Positions 33,948-42,516 of a DNA stretch of 64,000 bases are shown here, in pieces. A model generated the notes under the pieces. It searched no databases. It had not been told where the DNA came from and saw nothing but the letters and a program-made list of their open reading frames with translations. The stretch is from NCBI RefSeq assembly GCF_016863295.1, contig NZ_BOOP01000043.1:1-64000 (forward strand), in the 5' to 3' direction. Source of the DNA: Planotetraspora phitsanulokensis (lineage in GTDB: Bacteria > Actinomycetota > Actinomycetes > Streptosporangiales > Streptosporangiaceae). Position 1 is the stretch's first letter; every line of letters starts with the position of its first letter. A program made the translations under genes and the position numbers.

Positions 33948-35291
33948 ATGGCCGAATCACAGACCGGTGGACGACTGGTGGCGGGGCGGTACCGGCTGAT
34001 CGAACCGCTGGGAAGCGGCGGCATGGGGACGGTGTGGCGGGCCGCCGACCGCGTCCTCGGGCGGGAGGTCGCGGTCAAGGAGCTGCGCGGCCCCGCCGAG
34101 CTCGCGGGGCCCGAGCGGGAGGCGTTCACCCTGCGGACCGTCCGCGAGGCCAGAGCCGCGGGCCGGCTGAACCACCCGGGCGTCGTCGCCGTCTACGACA
34201 TCTTCGAGGACTGCGGCCATCCCTGGATCGTCATGCAGCTGGTGCGGTCGTGCACTCTCGGGTCCCTCGTCCACGACGAGGGACCGCTGCCGCCCCGCCG
34301 GGTGGCCGAGATCGGCGTGCAGCTCCTCGCCGGCCTCCAGGCCGCGCACGCGGCGGGAGTGCTCCACCGTGACGTGAAGCCGGACAACGTGCTGATCACC
34401 GACGAGGGCCGTGCCGTGCTGACGGACTTCGGCATCGCGACGCTGGAAGACGACTCGCCCGTGACCCGCACGGGCACGCTGGTCGGAACTCCCGCGTTCA
34501 TCGCCCCCGAACGGGCCTCCGGTGGAAGCGCCCAGCGGGCGTCGGATCTGTGGTCGCTCGGCGTGACGATGTTCCTCGCGGTGGAGGGGCGATCTCCCTT
34601 CCAGCGCGGCAACGCGCTCGCGACGCTCGCCGCCGTGGTGTACGACCACCACGGACCCCTGCTCCGGGCCGGGGCGCTGGCCCCCGTCATCGACGGGCTG
34701 CTCGCCAAGGACCCGGCACGCCGGCTGGGCGGAGCCGAGGCGGAGTCGTGCCTGCGGGCGATCGTGGAGGGCGCGCTGCCCGAGCACGCGTCCGTGCCCA
34801 CCGTGCCCAGGCCCGCTGCGCCCCCTTCCGCTCAGACGCTGCCCGTCGTGTCCGTTCCCGCGCAGAGGCCGTCCGCGCCCCCTTCCGCACCCCCATTCGT
34901 GTCTCCGTCCGTGTCTCCCCAGGCGAGGCCGGGAACTCCCGGCGCGACCGTTCCCGGACCGGCGCTCCCGGTACGGCGGAGCAGGCGATGGAACCTCGCG
35001 GCCGCGACGGGAGCTCTGGTCGTCCTCGTCGGGCTGGCGGCGGGCGGTATGGCCTATCTCACCGCCGGTCGGCCGCCGGGCGGGACGGTCCCCGGCGTGA
35101 GCACGCCCACGGTCACCGTCTTCAGGATCCGCTCGACGCCACCGGCGCCCGAGGACGAGTCGCGACCGGCCGTTCGGCCGCCGGGGGATCCGGCCGATGA
35201 GCCCGGCCGCCAGAGGCCGACGCGTCCGCACGAGAAGAAGGACAAGGCGGAGAGGGGGAACTCCGGCAAGGGTCTAGGGGCCGGAGAGTGA
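33948..35291 (+). CDS. Ser/Thr protein kinase, PknB type
   Basis: 447 residues from ATG 33948. The kinase domain is at about 14-275: glycine loop GSGGMGTVWRA (22-), K44 in VAVKEL, catalytic HRDVKPDN (D142), DFG 160-162, activation-loop VTRTGTLVGTPAFIAPERAS and the SDLWSLGVTMF segment. A long Pro/Ser/Val-rich linker leads to one membrane helix (about 350-375) and a short extracytoplasmic tail rich in Pro, Glu and Lys, without PASTA repeats. A cell-envelope signalling role is likely. It begins about 50 bp after the WhiB remnant. Confidence 0.94.
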   Translation: MAESQTGGRLVAGRYRLIEPLGSGGMGTVWRAADRVLGREVAVKELRGPAELAGPEREAFTLRTVREARAAGRLNHPGVVAVYDIFEDCGHPWIVMQLVRSCTLGSLVHDEGPLPPRRVAEIGVQLLAGLQAAHAAGVLHRDVKPDNVLITDEGRAVLTDFGIATLEDDSPVTRTGTLVGTPAFIAPERASGGSAQRASDLWSLGVTMFLAVEGRSPFQRGNALATLAAVVYDHHGPLLRAGALAPVIDGLLAKDPARRLGGAEAESCLRAIVEGALPEHASVPTVPRPAAPPSAQTLPVVSVPAQRPSAPPSAPPFVSPSVSPQARPGTPGATVPGPALPVRRSRRWNLAAATGALVVLVGLAAGGMAYLTAGRPPGGTVPGVSTPTVTVFRIRSTPPAPEDESRPAVRPPGDPADEPGRQRPTRPHEKKDKAERGNSGKGLGAGE

Positions 35292-35295
35292 GTCA

Positions 35296-35325
35296 GGGCC
35301 GCGCCGCCGAGGGACGGCGCGGCCC
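35296..35325. terminator. Hairpin terminator of the kinase gene
   Basis: GGGCCGCGCCG pairs perfectly with CGGCGCGGCCC around an 8-base loop, 4 bp after the kinase stop and before the convergent DUF1801 gene. Confidence 0.65.
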
Positions 35326-35354
35326 CGGGGAACGAGCCGGTGCGAGGCTCCGGC

Positions 35355-35705
35355 TCACTCCTGGTCGAGCCGGACGGCCTGCCCGATGTAGTCGCGCAGG
35401 GCGTCCTCGTTGAGGGCGTCCGCTTTCTTGATCTTGACGTGGCGGGTGGTCTTCCCCACGCCCTCCAGCAGGCCGAACTCGTCCTTGAACTCCGCGCCCC
35501 TGGCGAAGGCGAAGGTGATGTGCGTCTTGCTCGGACTGATGATCGCCAGAAGCTTCTTCCCCTGCCACGCGGGGGACCCCCGGCTGATCACCTCCTCCGC
35601 GCCCGGAGCGTTCTCCTTCATGAGCTCGCGGAGCGTGCCGACGATGCTCTGGTGTTCCGGAAGGACCTTGGTCCTGACGAACTCGTCGACGGCTTCGTTG
35701 GGCAT
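35355..35705 (-). CDS. DUF1801 (YdhG-like) domain protein
   Basis: 116 residues. The fold signature of the DUF1801/YdhG group is present: EFVRTKVLPEHQSIVGTLRE, APGAEEVISRGSPAWQGKKL, LAIISPSKTHITFAFARGAE and GVGKTTRHVKIKK. Related proteins have been called iron-chaperone- or frataxin-like, but their activity is not established. Single gene; no operon partner. Confidence 0.85.
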   Translation of the reverse strand: MPNEAVDEFVRTKVLPEHQSIVGTLRELMKENAPGAEEVISRGSPAWQGKKLLAIISPSKTHITFAFARGAEFKDEFGLLEGVGKTTRHVKIKKADALNEDALRDYIGQAVRLDQE

Positions 35706-35781
35706 GGGCGGGACCTCCTTTGCTTGGCGACCATGGTCACTTGATCACGATGAGGGAAGGACGCGCAACGCGTTCGCCGGA

Positions 35782-37227
35782 TTACGGAGCCGAACTGCCG
35801 ACGGGAGAGGGCGTGCCGGGGTCGGCCTCGGCCAGGGCATGCCGGGGGAGGAGGAGGCTCAGGGGGCAGGACAGCGCCGCCAGCCCCGCGGCGAGCAGCA
35901 GGCTCCGGGCGCTCGCGTCGGCGTAGGCCGCGGACTGGACCCCGTGTTCCGAGGTCAGCAGACCGAAGAACAGGGCGCCGAGTGTCGCGACGCCGACGGC
36001 GGAGCCGAGCTGAAGGGTGGTGTTGACCAGCCCGGACGCCGACCCTGCGTGGTCGGCGGGGACGCCGGACAGAGTGATGGTCACGAGAGTGGCCGACACG
36101 AGGGCCAGCCCCAGGCCGGCGAGGACCAGGCTGGGGGCGAGGTGCCAGGCCTGCAGGGCGTCGCCCGCCCCGCCGACGGTGAGGATCATCCCGAGGATGC
36201 TCGCGGCCTCCACCACCGTGCCGGCGGTGACCACCGTACGGCCGAGCCGGGGAACCAGGCGCGCCGCGGCGCCGGAACCGGCGATGACCCCGAGGGCGAA
36301 CGGCAGGAAGGCCAGCCCCGTTCGCAGCGCGCCGAATCCCAGACCCGCCTGCAGATGGAGGGTCAGGACGAAGAAGTAGCCGGTGGACGCGAAGAAGACC
36401 AGCGCGACCAGGAGTCCGGCGACGACCGGGCGGGCCCGCAACAGCCGTGGGTCGACCAGCGGGGAGGCGCCGGCGCGGGCTCTGCGTCCCTCGTGCACCC
36501 AGAACACGGCCAGCAGGGGGACGGACGCCGCCATGGCGAGGAAGGTCCAGATCGGCCAGCCGAGCTCACGTCCCTGGACGAGGGGGTGAACGAGGGCGAG
36601 CAGCCCCAGGGTGACGAGCACCGTGCCGAGCGGGTCGAGGCGCGGCCGCCGGTCCGCCCGCGACTCGGTCATGAGGACGGCGGACCCGGCGAACGCGAGC
36701 ACGCCGACGGGAACGTTGATCAGGAAGATGGTCCGCCACCCCCACCCGAAGAGGTCGGCCTCGGTGAGCAGCCCTCCCAGCAGCGGACCGCTAACCCCGC
36801 CGAGCGCAAGCACCATGCCGTACAGGCCGAAGGCCCGGGGGCGCTCGTCCCGGCGGAAACCGACCTGGATGACCGTGAGGAGCTGCGGAATCATGATCGC
36901 CGCGGCCGCGCCCTGGACGGCGCGGGCGGCCACCAGCACGCCCGGCCCCGTCGCCAGGCCGGACAGGGCGGAGGCGGCGGTGAAGCCCGCGACGCCGATC
37001 AGGAACATGGTCTTGCGGCCGTGGACGTCGCCGAGCCTGCCGCCGGTGATCAGGGCGAGGGCGAACGCCAGGGTGTATCCGGCGGCGACCCACTGCAGGG
37101 CCGTGTCGCTCGTGCCGAGATCCCGCTGGATCGAGGGGAGCGCGACGGTGACGATCGTGGTGTCCAGCAGGTCCATGTACGCGGCGATCAGCATGACCGC
37201 CAACGCCGGCCAGCGCCTGGAGTCCAT
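35782..37227 (-). CDS. MFS drug exporter, DHA2/EmrB-QacA type
   Basis: 481 residues with about 14 membrane helices. N-terminal MLIAAYMDLLDTTIVTVALP is the DHA2 motif D1; GGRLGDVHGRKTMFLIGV is the conserved loop 2-3, and GVSGPLLGGLLTEADLFGWG with WRTIFLINVPVGVLAF marks helices 5-6. Proton-driven efflux of hydrophobic or cationic drugs is likely. It is divergent from a MarR regulator with an exceptional operator between them. Confidence 0.93.
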   Translation of the reverse strand: MDSRRWPALAVMLIAAYMDLLDTTIVTVALPSIQRDLGTSDTALQWVAAGYTLAFALALITGGRLGDVHGRKTMFLIGVAGFTAASALSGLATGPGVLVAARAVQGAAAAIMIPQLLTVIQVGFRRDERPRAFGLYGMVLALGGVSGPLLGGLLTEADLFGWGWRTIFLINVPVGVLAFAGSAVLMTESRADRRPRLDPLGTVLVTLGLLALVHPLVQGRELGWPIWTFLAMAASVPLLAVFWVHEGRRARAGASPLVDPRLLRARPVVAGLLVALVFFASTGYFFVLTLHLQAGLGFGALRTGLAFLPFALGVIAGSGAAARLVPRLGRTVVTAGTVVEAASILGMILTVGGAGDALQAWHLAPSLVLAGLGLALVSATLVTITLSGVPADHAGSASGLVNTTLQLGSAVGVATLGALFFGLLTSEHGVQSAAYADASARSLLLAAGLAALSCPLSLLLPRHALAEADPGTPSPVGSSAP

Positions 37228-37247
37228 ACCATATCCTCACTGCTCGA

Positions 37248-37287
37248 AGAGATTTAGCTTAGTGAGCTAAATCTCTTAGTAAGCTAA
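37248..37287. promoter_or_regulatory. MarR operator: 11-bp perfect dyad plus direct repeat
   Basis: AGAGATTTAGC (37248-37258) and GCTAAATCTCT (37266-37276) form a perfect 11-bp dyad with a 7-bp centre. In addition CTTAGTGAGCTAA (37258-37270) and CTTAGTAAGCTAA (37275-37287) are 12/13-identical direct repeats 17 bp apart. The A/T-rich cluster occupies nearly the whole 72-bp gap between the divergent MFS and MarR genes, and is a very strong operator candidate for the MarR dimer. Confidence 0.8.
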
Positions 37288-37299
37288 GGGGAATTGGTG

Positions 37300-37785
37300 A
37301 TGGTGTCAACGCCGGGACGTGACGCTGTGCTGAGCGACGTCCACGAGGGCCTGCGGTCGTTCACGGCCTACGCGGTGCTCCTCAGTCACGTGGTGGCCGA
37401 ACGGCTCGGCCTGAGTGCCACCGACTCGCGATGCGTCGACCTCCTGAACAGGCACGGCCCGATCACCGCGGGCCGGCTGGCCGAGCTGACCGGCCTGACC
37501 ACCGGCGCGGTGACGGGGATCGTCGACCGGCTGGAGCGCGCTCGCTTCGTGCGGCGGGACAAGGACCCCGCCGACCGGCGCCGCGTGATCATCCGGCTCG
37601 TGCCGGAGCGCGAGAACGCGGCCTTCGCGGAGCTCGCGTCCATGACCGGCCGGGTGGACGAGATCCTCGCCCGCTATGACGACAGGGAGCTGGCCGCCAT
37701 CGCCGATTTCCTCAAGCGGTCGGGGGCGGGGACCGCGGAGGAGATCGCCCGGCTGCGTGAGGCAACCGAGAAATCTACAACGTAA
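37300..37785 (+). CDS. MarR-family transcriptional regulator
   Basis: 161 residues from ATG 37300, about 7 nt after AAGGGGA (in-frame TTG/GTG lie just before). A winged helix: DSRCVDLLNRHGPITAGRLA, ELTGLTTGAVTGIVDRLERA, FVRRDKDPADRRRVIIRLVP. The flanking helices form the dimer. It is divergent from the DHA2 exporter and probably represses both promoters until it binds a drug-like ligand. Confidence 0.93.
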   Translation: MVSTPGRDAVLSDVHEGLRSFTAYAVLLSHVVAERLGLSATDSRCVDLLNRHGPITAGRLAELTGLTTGAVTGIVDRLERARFVRRDKDPADRRRVIIRLVPERENAAFAELASMTGRVDEILARYDDRELAAIADFLKRSGAGTAEEIARLREATEKSTT

Positions 37786-37787
37786 AG

Positions 37788-37814
37788 GCTGACGCGCCCT
37801 GAGCCCGCGTCAGC
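37788..37814. terminator. Hairpin between MarR and histidine kinase genes
   Basis: GCTGACGCG pairs perfectly with CGCGTCAGC around a 9-base loop, just after the MarR stop, in a convergent gap. Confidence 0.65.
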
Positions 37815-37850
37815 GTGGGTCTCGACGAGGGCCGCTTCGATGGGCGCCGC

Positions 37851-39572
37851 TCACGCGGGGTCTCCTTCCCGAGCGGGCACCGCCCCGTCGTCGCCTTCGC
37901 CCTCGCCTTCGCCCTCGCCCTCGCCTTCGCCTTCGGGCAGGGCAGGGGCGGCGGCGGCGGGGAGGGTGAAGCGGATGCGCGTGCCGTCCGTGTGATCGGT
38001 GTCGATCCAGATCTCGCCGCCGTGGAACTCGACGATCTTCTTGCAGAGCGCGAGGCCGATCCCGGTGCCCCCGTAGGCCTCCCTGGTATGCAGGCGCTGG
38101 AAGATGACGAAGACCTTCTCGGTGAACTCGGCACCGATGCCGATGCCGTTGTCGGCGACGCTCAGCCGCCACATCCCCGACTCCGGCTCCTGGGCGCAGT
38201 CGACGCGGACGACCGGTGGGCGGTCGGCGTGGCGGAACTTCACCGAGTTGCCGAGGAGGTTCTGCCACAACATGGTCATCAGGTTCGGATCGCCGACGAC
38301 CTCGGGCAGGCGCCGTGGGCGTTCGATCCGGCCGTCCGACTCCTCGATCCGGCCGGCCAGGTTCGCCAGCGCCGAGTCCAGGGCGTCGTCGAGGGCGACG
38401 CGCACGCGGGCGTCGTTGACCCGGCCGACACGGGAGAAGGTGAGCAGGTCGTTGATCAGGACCTGCATGCGCTTGGCACCGTCGACGGCGAAGGAGATGT
38501 AGGTCAGTCCGCGCTCGTCGAGCTTGTCCGAGTAGCGCCTCTCCAGCATCTGGCAGAACGAGGCGACCTTGCGCAGCGGTTCCTGAAGATCGTGGGAGGC
38601 CACGTAGGCGAACTGCTCCAGTTCGGCGTTGGAGCGGCGCAGCTCGACGGCCTGGGCGTCCAGGTGCGCCGCCTGCTCGCTGAGGGCGGCCCGTTGCTCC
38701 TGCGAATCGTGCAGCGCCTCGACGATCCGCCCGCGCATCGCCTCGACGTCGTGGGCCACGTCGCGGAGGTCGGCGGGGCCCTGGGCCGGGATGTGGTGGC
38801 CGAAGTCGCCCCAGGCCACTCGTCGGGACGCGGCGCGCAGAGCGCGCAGGGGCCGTCCGACGGAGAGGTGGAACAGGACGGCGAATCCCAGGCCGGTCAG
38901 GACGAACAGGCCCAGCATCGCGGTGAACGCCCAGTCGCGCAGGGTGCGCATCCGCACGAGGTCGTCCCTGGCGTGCGCCCGAGCCCGGTCCAAGTGATCG
39001 TTCTGGGCCTGGAACAGGGCCCGGATGCGGTCGAAGGCGAGTTTGCCGGCGTCCAGTTGCGCGTCGTCCGGCCTGGCGCCGGACCGCACCGCCGCGATGA
39101 CGGGTGTCGCGTACGTGCGGCGCCATTGCGCGCCCGCCTCGCGGATGGCGGCGACGTCCGCGGCCAGGTCCGGCAGATCGCCGACCAGGGCGGTGGTCTG
39201 CCGGGCCTCGTTCTGCTCAGTGGCCACTCCCGTGGTGTAGGGCTCGAGGAAGTCGGGGGCGCCGGTCAGCAGGTAGCCGCGCACGCCGGTCTCCTGGTCG
39301 ATCAGCGCGCTCTGCAGGCGCGCCGCCGAGGTGCGGGCGGGAGCGATCCGGTCCACCAGCTGGTCCGACACGCCTGCGGTCCGATTGAGCAACCAGGCGC
39401 CGATTCCCGCGCAGATCAGCACGAGGACGGTCATGACGCTCAGCAGCACGTAGACCTGCGCCTGCGTGGTGAGCCGGTGCCGGCCGCGCCCGGGGCCGCC
39501 GGGAGCCGGCCGCTCGGCGTCCGTGCTCTCCGGCGGTCCGATGTCGGGGCTCCCGTGCATGGGGGCAAACAT
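37851..39572 (-). CDS. Orphan sensor histidine kinase with CHASE3-like domain
   Basis: 573 residues from ATG 39572 (ATG 39560 also possible). Helix 1 (about 40-62), a CHASE3-like sensor ([20 protein letters not shown] is diagnostic), helix 2 (about 215-237), HAMP, a coiled-coil stretch, HisKA with the phospho-acceptor in [20 protein letters not shown], and HATPase with [19 protein letters not shown] and [20 protein letters not shown]. The C-terminus is a (GE)n acidic tail. This layout (CHASE3[12 protein letters not shown]) is the bacteriophytochrome/cyanobacterial-like kinase subgroup. No response regulator adjoins, so its partner is elsewhere. Confidence 0.92.
   Translation of the reverse strand: MFAPMHGSPDIGPPESTDAERPAPGGPGRGRHRLTTQAQVYVLLSVMTVLVLICAGIGAWLLNRTAGVSDQLVDRIAPARTSAARLQSALIDQETGVRGYLLTGAPDFLEPYTTGVATEQNEARQTTALVGDLPDLAADVAAIREAGAQWRRTYATPVIAAVRSGARPDDAQLDAGKLAFDRIRALFQAQNDHLDRARAHARDDLVRMRTLRDWAFTAMLGLFVLTGLGFAVLFHLSVGRPLRALRAASRRVAWGDFGHHIPAQGPADLRDVAHDVEAMRGRIVEALHDSQEQRAALSEQAAHLDAQAVELRRSNAELEQFAYVASHDLQEPLRKVASFCQMLERRYSDKLDERGLTYISFAVDGAKRMQVLINDLLTFSRVGRVNDARVRVALDDALDSALANLAGRIEESDGRIERPRRLPEVVGDPNLMTMLWQNLLGNSVKFRHADRPPVVRVDCAQEPESGMWRLSVADNGIGIGAEFTEKVFVIFQRLHTREAYGGTGIGLALCKKIVEFHGGEIWIDTDHTDGTRIRFTLPAAAAPALPEGEGEGEGEGEGEGDDGAVPAREGDPA
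37893..37937 (-). repeat. Low-complexity (Gly-Glu)n repeat in kinase C-terminus
   Basis: A run of 6-bp units of the type GGCGAG/GGCGAA (seen as CTCGCC/TTCGCC on the plus strand) encodes seven Gly-Glu pairs near the kinase C-terminus. The unit keeps the frame; copy number may vary by slippage. Confidence 0.75.
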
Positions 39573-39686
39573 AGCCGCCCGCCGAGGTGCCCCGACCCGG
39601 TCCGCCCGCCGGGGGTTGACCGCGCCGCGATGATCGCGCAGGCTGCCCCCTGGACCACCCGCTCCGGCCACTTTGAAGGAGTTCTC

Positions 39687-40238
39687 ATGGCGCACATCCC
39701 GCTGGGCGACGACCTCCCGGGAATCACCAGCCTGTTCCGCTACCGCCCGGAGACCGCGCGCCCGCTGAGCGAGTTGGCCGAGGTGTTGTTGCGCGGCGAG
39801 AGCCCGTTGTCGCGCGGGGAGCGGGAGCTGATCGCGGCATACGTGTCGGCGCAGAACGACTGCCGGTACTGCTACTCCTCGCACGCCGCGTTCGCCGCCG
39901 CCCAGTTGCCGGAGGGGACGGAGCCCGTCGGGGACGTCTGTGCAGACCCGTCGTCCGCGTCGATCTCGGCCAAGATGAAGGCGCTGCTCGAGATCGCCGC
40001 CGCCGTGCGGGAGGGCGGCAAGTCCGTCTCGGACGAGCACGTGGCCGCCGCCCGCGCGGAAGGGGCCACCGACGTGGAGATCCATGACGTGGTGCTCATC
40101 GCGGCCGCGTTCTGCATGTTCAACCGCTACGTGGACGGCCTCGGCGCGTTCACTCCGGACGACCCGGCGGCCTACGAGGCCATGGCCGACCGTGTCGTCA
40201 GGTTCGGATATGCGAGCTCGCTGACCGGCCCCCGATAG
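39687..40238 (+). CDS. Carboxymuconolactone decarboxylase/AhpD-like protein
   Basis: 183 residues from ATG 39687 with GAAGGAG upstream. The AhpD-like redox motif is NDCRYCYSSHAAFA (C-x2-C then H), preceded by LSRGERELIAAYVSAQ. Peroxidase-related members of this family use the two cysteines to reduce peroxides. The C-terminal half (EGATDVEIHDVVLIAAAFCM, FNRYVDGLGAF) is typical for uncharacterised peroxidase-related proteins of about 185 residues. Divergent from the CHASE3 kinase; no operon partner. Confidence 0.9.
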   Translation: MAHIPLGDDLPGITSLFRYRPETARPLSELAEVLLRGESPLSRGERELIAAYVSAQNDCRYCYSSHAAFAAAQLPEGTEPVGDVCADPSSASISAKMKALLEIAAAVREGGKSVSDEHVAAARAEGATDVEIHDVVLIAAAFCMFNRYVDGLGAFTPDDPAAYEAMADRVVRFGYASSLTGPR

Positions 40239-40261
40239 ACACTGATCCGGCCCGCGGGGCG

Positions 40262-40798
40262 TCAGGACAGGCGGCCGACGTGGGCCAGTGCCTGCTTCAG
40301 AAGAACGCCCTGCCCGCCGGTCATCTCCTGCTGGGCGATCGGCGACGAGGCCTCCTCCGGGGTGAACCACACCAGGTCCAGCGCGTCCTGCCGGGGACGG
40401 CAGTCGCCCGCGACCGGCACGACGTACGCGAGCGACACGGCGTGCTGCCGGGGGTCGTGGTATGGCGTGACGCCCTGCGTCGGGAAGTACTCCGCGATGG
40501 TGAACGGCTGAGGCGAGGCGGGGACGCGGGGGAGCGCCGTGGGGCCGAGATCCTTCTCGAGGTGGCGCATGAGCGCGTCGCGCACACGCTCGTGGTGGAG
40601 GACCCGGCCGGACACGAGCGCGCGGCTGACCGTGCCGTCCGAGCCGATGCGGAGCAGCAGGCCGACATGGGTGACCACTCCCGTGTCGTCGACCCGCACG
40701 GGCACCGCGTCGACGTAGAGGATCGGCATCCGCGCACGGGTCGACTCGAGCTCATCTGGGCTGAGCCAGCCCGGCGTGGTTTCGGTCATTTCGGTCAT
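40262..40798 (-). CDS. NUDIX-like DUF4916 protein
   Basis: 178 residues from ATG 40798. The sequence TPGWLSPDELESTRARMPIL with YVDAVPVRVDDTGVVTHVGL and HHERVRDALMRHLEKDLGPT matches the actinobacterial DUF4916 group, a divergent NUDIX branch. The strict NUDIX box is not intact here (RVLHHERVRDALMRHLEKDL), so pyrophosphohydrolase activity is doubtful. C-terminal LDLVWFTPEEA is shared with NUDIX proteins. Single gene. Confidence 0.8.
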   Translation of the reverse strand: MTEMTETTPGWLSPDELESTRARMPILYVDAVPVRVDDTGVVTHVGLLLRIGSDGTVSRALVSGRVLHHERVRDALMRHLEKDLGPTALPRVPASPQPFTIAEYFPTQGVTPYHDPRQHAVSLAYVVPVAGDCRPRQDALDLVWFTPEEASSPIAQQEMTGGQGVLLKQALAHVGRLS

Positions 40799-40981
40799 TG
40801 ATCGATGGTACCCGGCCGCCCGTCCTTGACTCGAGCATTGCCGGATCGTGCGGCACGAGTGGCATTTCCCGTGCTCGCGTGGCGAAGCCTTTGAAGGCGG
40901 CGGCCGGGGATGGTGGCTGGCGGTAACGACAGCGGACCCGTACGGAGGGGATCGTGGAACTCGGATACGGAAATCGTGTTC

Positions 40982-40991
40982 TTGTATACAA
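40982..40991. promoter_or_regulatory. Palindrome TTGTATACAA upstream of histidine kinase
   Basis: A perfect 10-bp palindrome of the GntR/FadR consensus type (TnGTnnACnA), 30 bp before the kinase GTG, in an A/T-rich stretch. It may be a GntR-family operator, or the TATACA part may be a -10 element. No GntR gene lies in the window. Confidence 0.45.
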
Positions 40992-41021
40992 CATCCACTA
41001 GGAGTATGCGGGGAGGCCATC

Positions 41022-42455
41022 GTGGCCTGCACGTCCAGCACGAACGGCCGGTTACGGAGGCTGTCGCGGCACCTGCGCCCGCAGTCGATCCGCGGCCGTC
41101 TCACCGTCCTGGTCACGCTCCTGGCGATCCTTCTCCTCCTTCCCACGAGTGCCGCGGAGGGCGCTGTGGGCCGCCAGGCGCTCGGGAACGCCCTCTGGCT
41201 TGAGGCCAGGGAACAGGCGAACCTCACGGCCGCCGCCGACCGGCTCAACGAACTGCGCGGCCCGCTCGTGCCGCGCGTCGCGGGCGTCGACCTCGTCCAG
41301 GTCGTCGCCCCGGGCCACCGCGTCGTCGACGCGTCGAAGGACGCGCTGGGGATGCCGCCCCTGACCTCCGCGTGGCCCGCACCGGGTGACCCGGAGGAGG
41401 ACGTGCAGACCTGTCTGCCGCACCTGGGATGCGTCCGGCTCGCCGCGCTCCGGATCAAGGCCGCGGCGAACTCGCCGGTGGTCTACGCGGGGCGGCTCGC
41501 GGCCGGCGTGACCTCGACGGGGATCTTCGCGCGGCTCTTCGGCCTGCAGGACGGGCTGCTGGTCCTCCTGGCCGCCCTGGCGACCTGGAAGATCACCGGC
41601 CGGACGCTGAAGCCGGTCAACGCCATCCGCGACGACCTCGCCGTCATCAACGGCGACGACCTGAGTTCCCGCGTGCCCGAGCCGCAGGGCGGGGACGAGG
41701 TCGCCCGCCTCGCCAGGACCGTCAACGCCACCCTGGGCAGGATCGAGGAGGCCAAGCTGAACAGGGACGCCGTTCTCGCGCAGCAGCGGCAGTTCGTCTC
41801 CGACGCCTCACACGAGCTGCGCACGCCCCTCGCGGGCCTGCGCGCGGAGTTGGAGATGGGACAGCTCCATCCGGAGGACACCGACCTGAACGAGCTGCTC
41901 GCCAGCGCCCTGGTGGACGTGGACCGGCTGGAGGCGATCATCACCGATCTGCTGCTCCTGGCCCGCGTGGGAACCGCCGGACCCGCCGACAGGACGTCGC
42001 TGAACCTGACCGAGTTGGTCCAGGAAGAGGTGTCACAGAGGTGCGACCGACTGCCGATCAGGGTGGGGATGGCCATGCCCGTGCGCGTCACCTGTGTGCG
42101 CGTCCAGATCGCCCGGCTCCTGAAGAACCTGCTCGACAACGCTCAGCGGCACTCCAGGAGCCTCGTCGAGGTCAGCGTGCGGACCGACGGGCCGTTCGCC
42201 GAACTGACCGTGGACGACGACGGGTGCGGCATCCCCGTGCCCGACAGGGAGCGTGTCTTCGAGCGGTTCACCCGGCTGGACACGGCCCGCAGCCGCGGCC
42301 ACGGCGGAACCGGCCTGGGGCTGGCGATCGCCCGCGAGATCGCCCATGCCCATGGGGGCACCCTGGAGGCGGGGGAGTCGCCCAGCGGCGGCGCACGCCT
42401 CCTGCTCCGGCTCACTCTTGACGGCTCGCCCGGTGCGACGGCGACCCCTGGGTGA
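41022..42455 (+). CDS. Orphan sensor histidine kinase (HAMP-HisKA-HATPase)
   Basis: 477 residues from GTG 41022 with GGGGAGG upstream. Helix 1 (about 25-45), an extracytoplasmic domain with two cysteines in QTCLPHLGCVRL, helix 2 (about 170-190), HAMP (GRTLKPVNAIRDDLAVINGD), HisKA with FVSDASHELRTPLAGLRAEL, and HATPase with LLKNLLDNAQRHS, VDDDGCGIPVPDRERVFERF and GGTGLGLAIAREIAHAHGGT. This is the PhoR/EnvZ-like class. No response regulator is adjacent. The extracytoplasmic layout resembles the truncated kinase at the left edge. Confidence 0.93.
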   Translation: MACTSSTNGRLRRLSRHLRPQSIRGRLTVLVTLLAILLLLPTSAAEGAVGRQALGNALWLEAREQANLTAAADRLNELRGPLVPRVAGVDLVQVVAPGHRVVDASKDALGMPPLTSAWPAPGDPEEDVQTCLPHLGCVRLAALRIKAAANSPVVYAGRLAAGVTSTGIFARLFGLQDGLLVLLAALATWKITGRTLKPVNAIRDDLAVINGDDLSSRVPEPQGGDEVARLARTVNATLGRIEEAKLNRDAVLAQQRQFVSDASHELRTPLAGLRAELEMGQLHPEDTDLNELLASALVDVDRLEAIITDLLLLARVGTAGPADRTSLNLTELVQEEVSQRCDRLPIRVGMAMPVRVTCVRVQIARLLKNLLDNAQRHSRSLVEVSVRTDGPFAELTVDDDGCGIPVPDRERVFERFTRLDTARSRGHGGTGLGLAIAREIAHAHGGTLEAGESPSGGARLLLRLTLDGSPGATATPG

Positions 42456-42516
42456 CCCCGGGCACCTCCGGTGACGGGGGCCGGGGCCCCGGGCCCGGAC
42501 GGATCAGAGGGACGGA

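Noticed and set aside
37815-40238. Open frame of 807 codons on the plus strand
   Set aside because: Only the last 183 residues (AhpD-like protein from 39687) are real; the rest is antisense to the histidine kinase.
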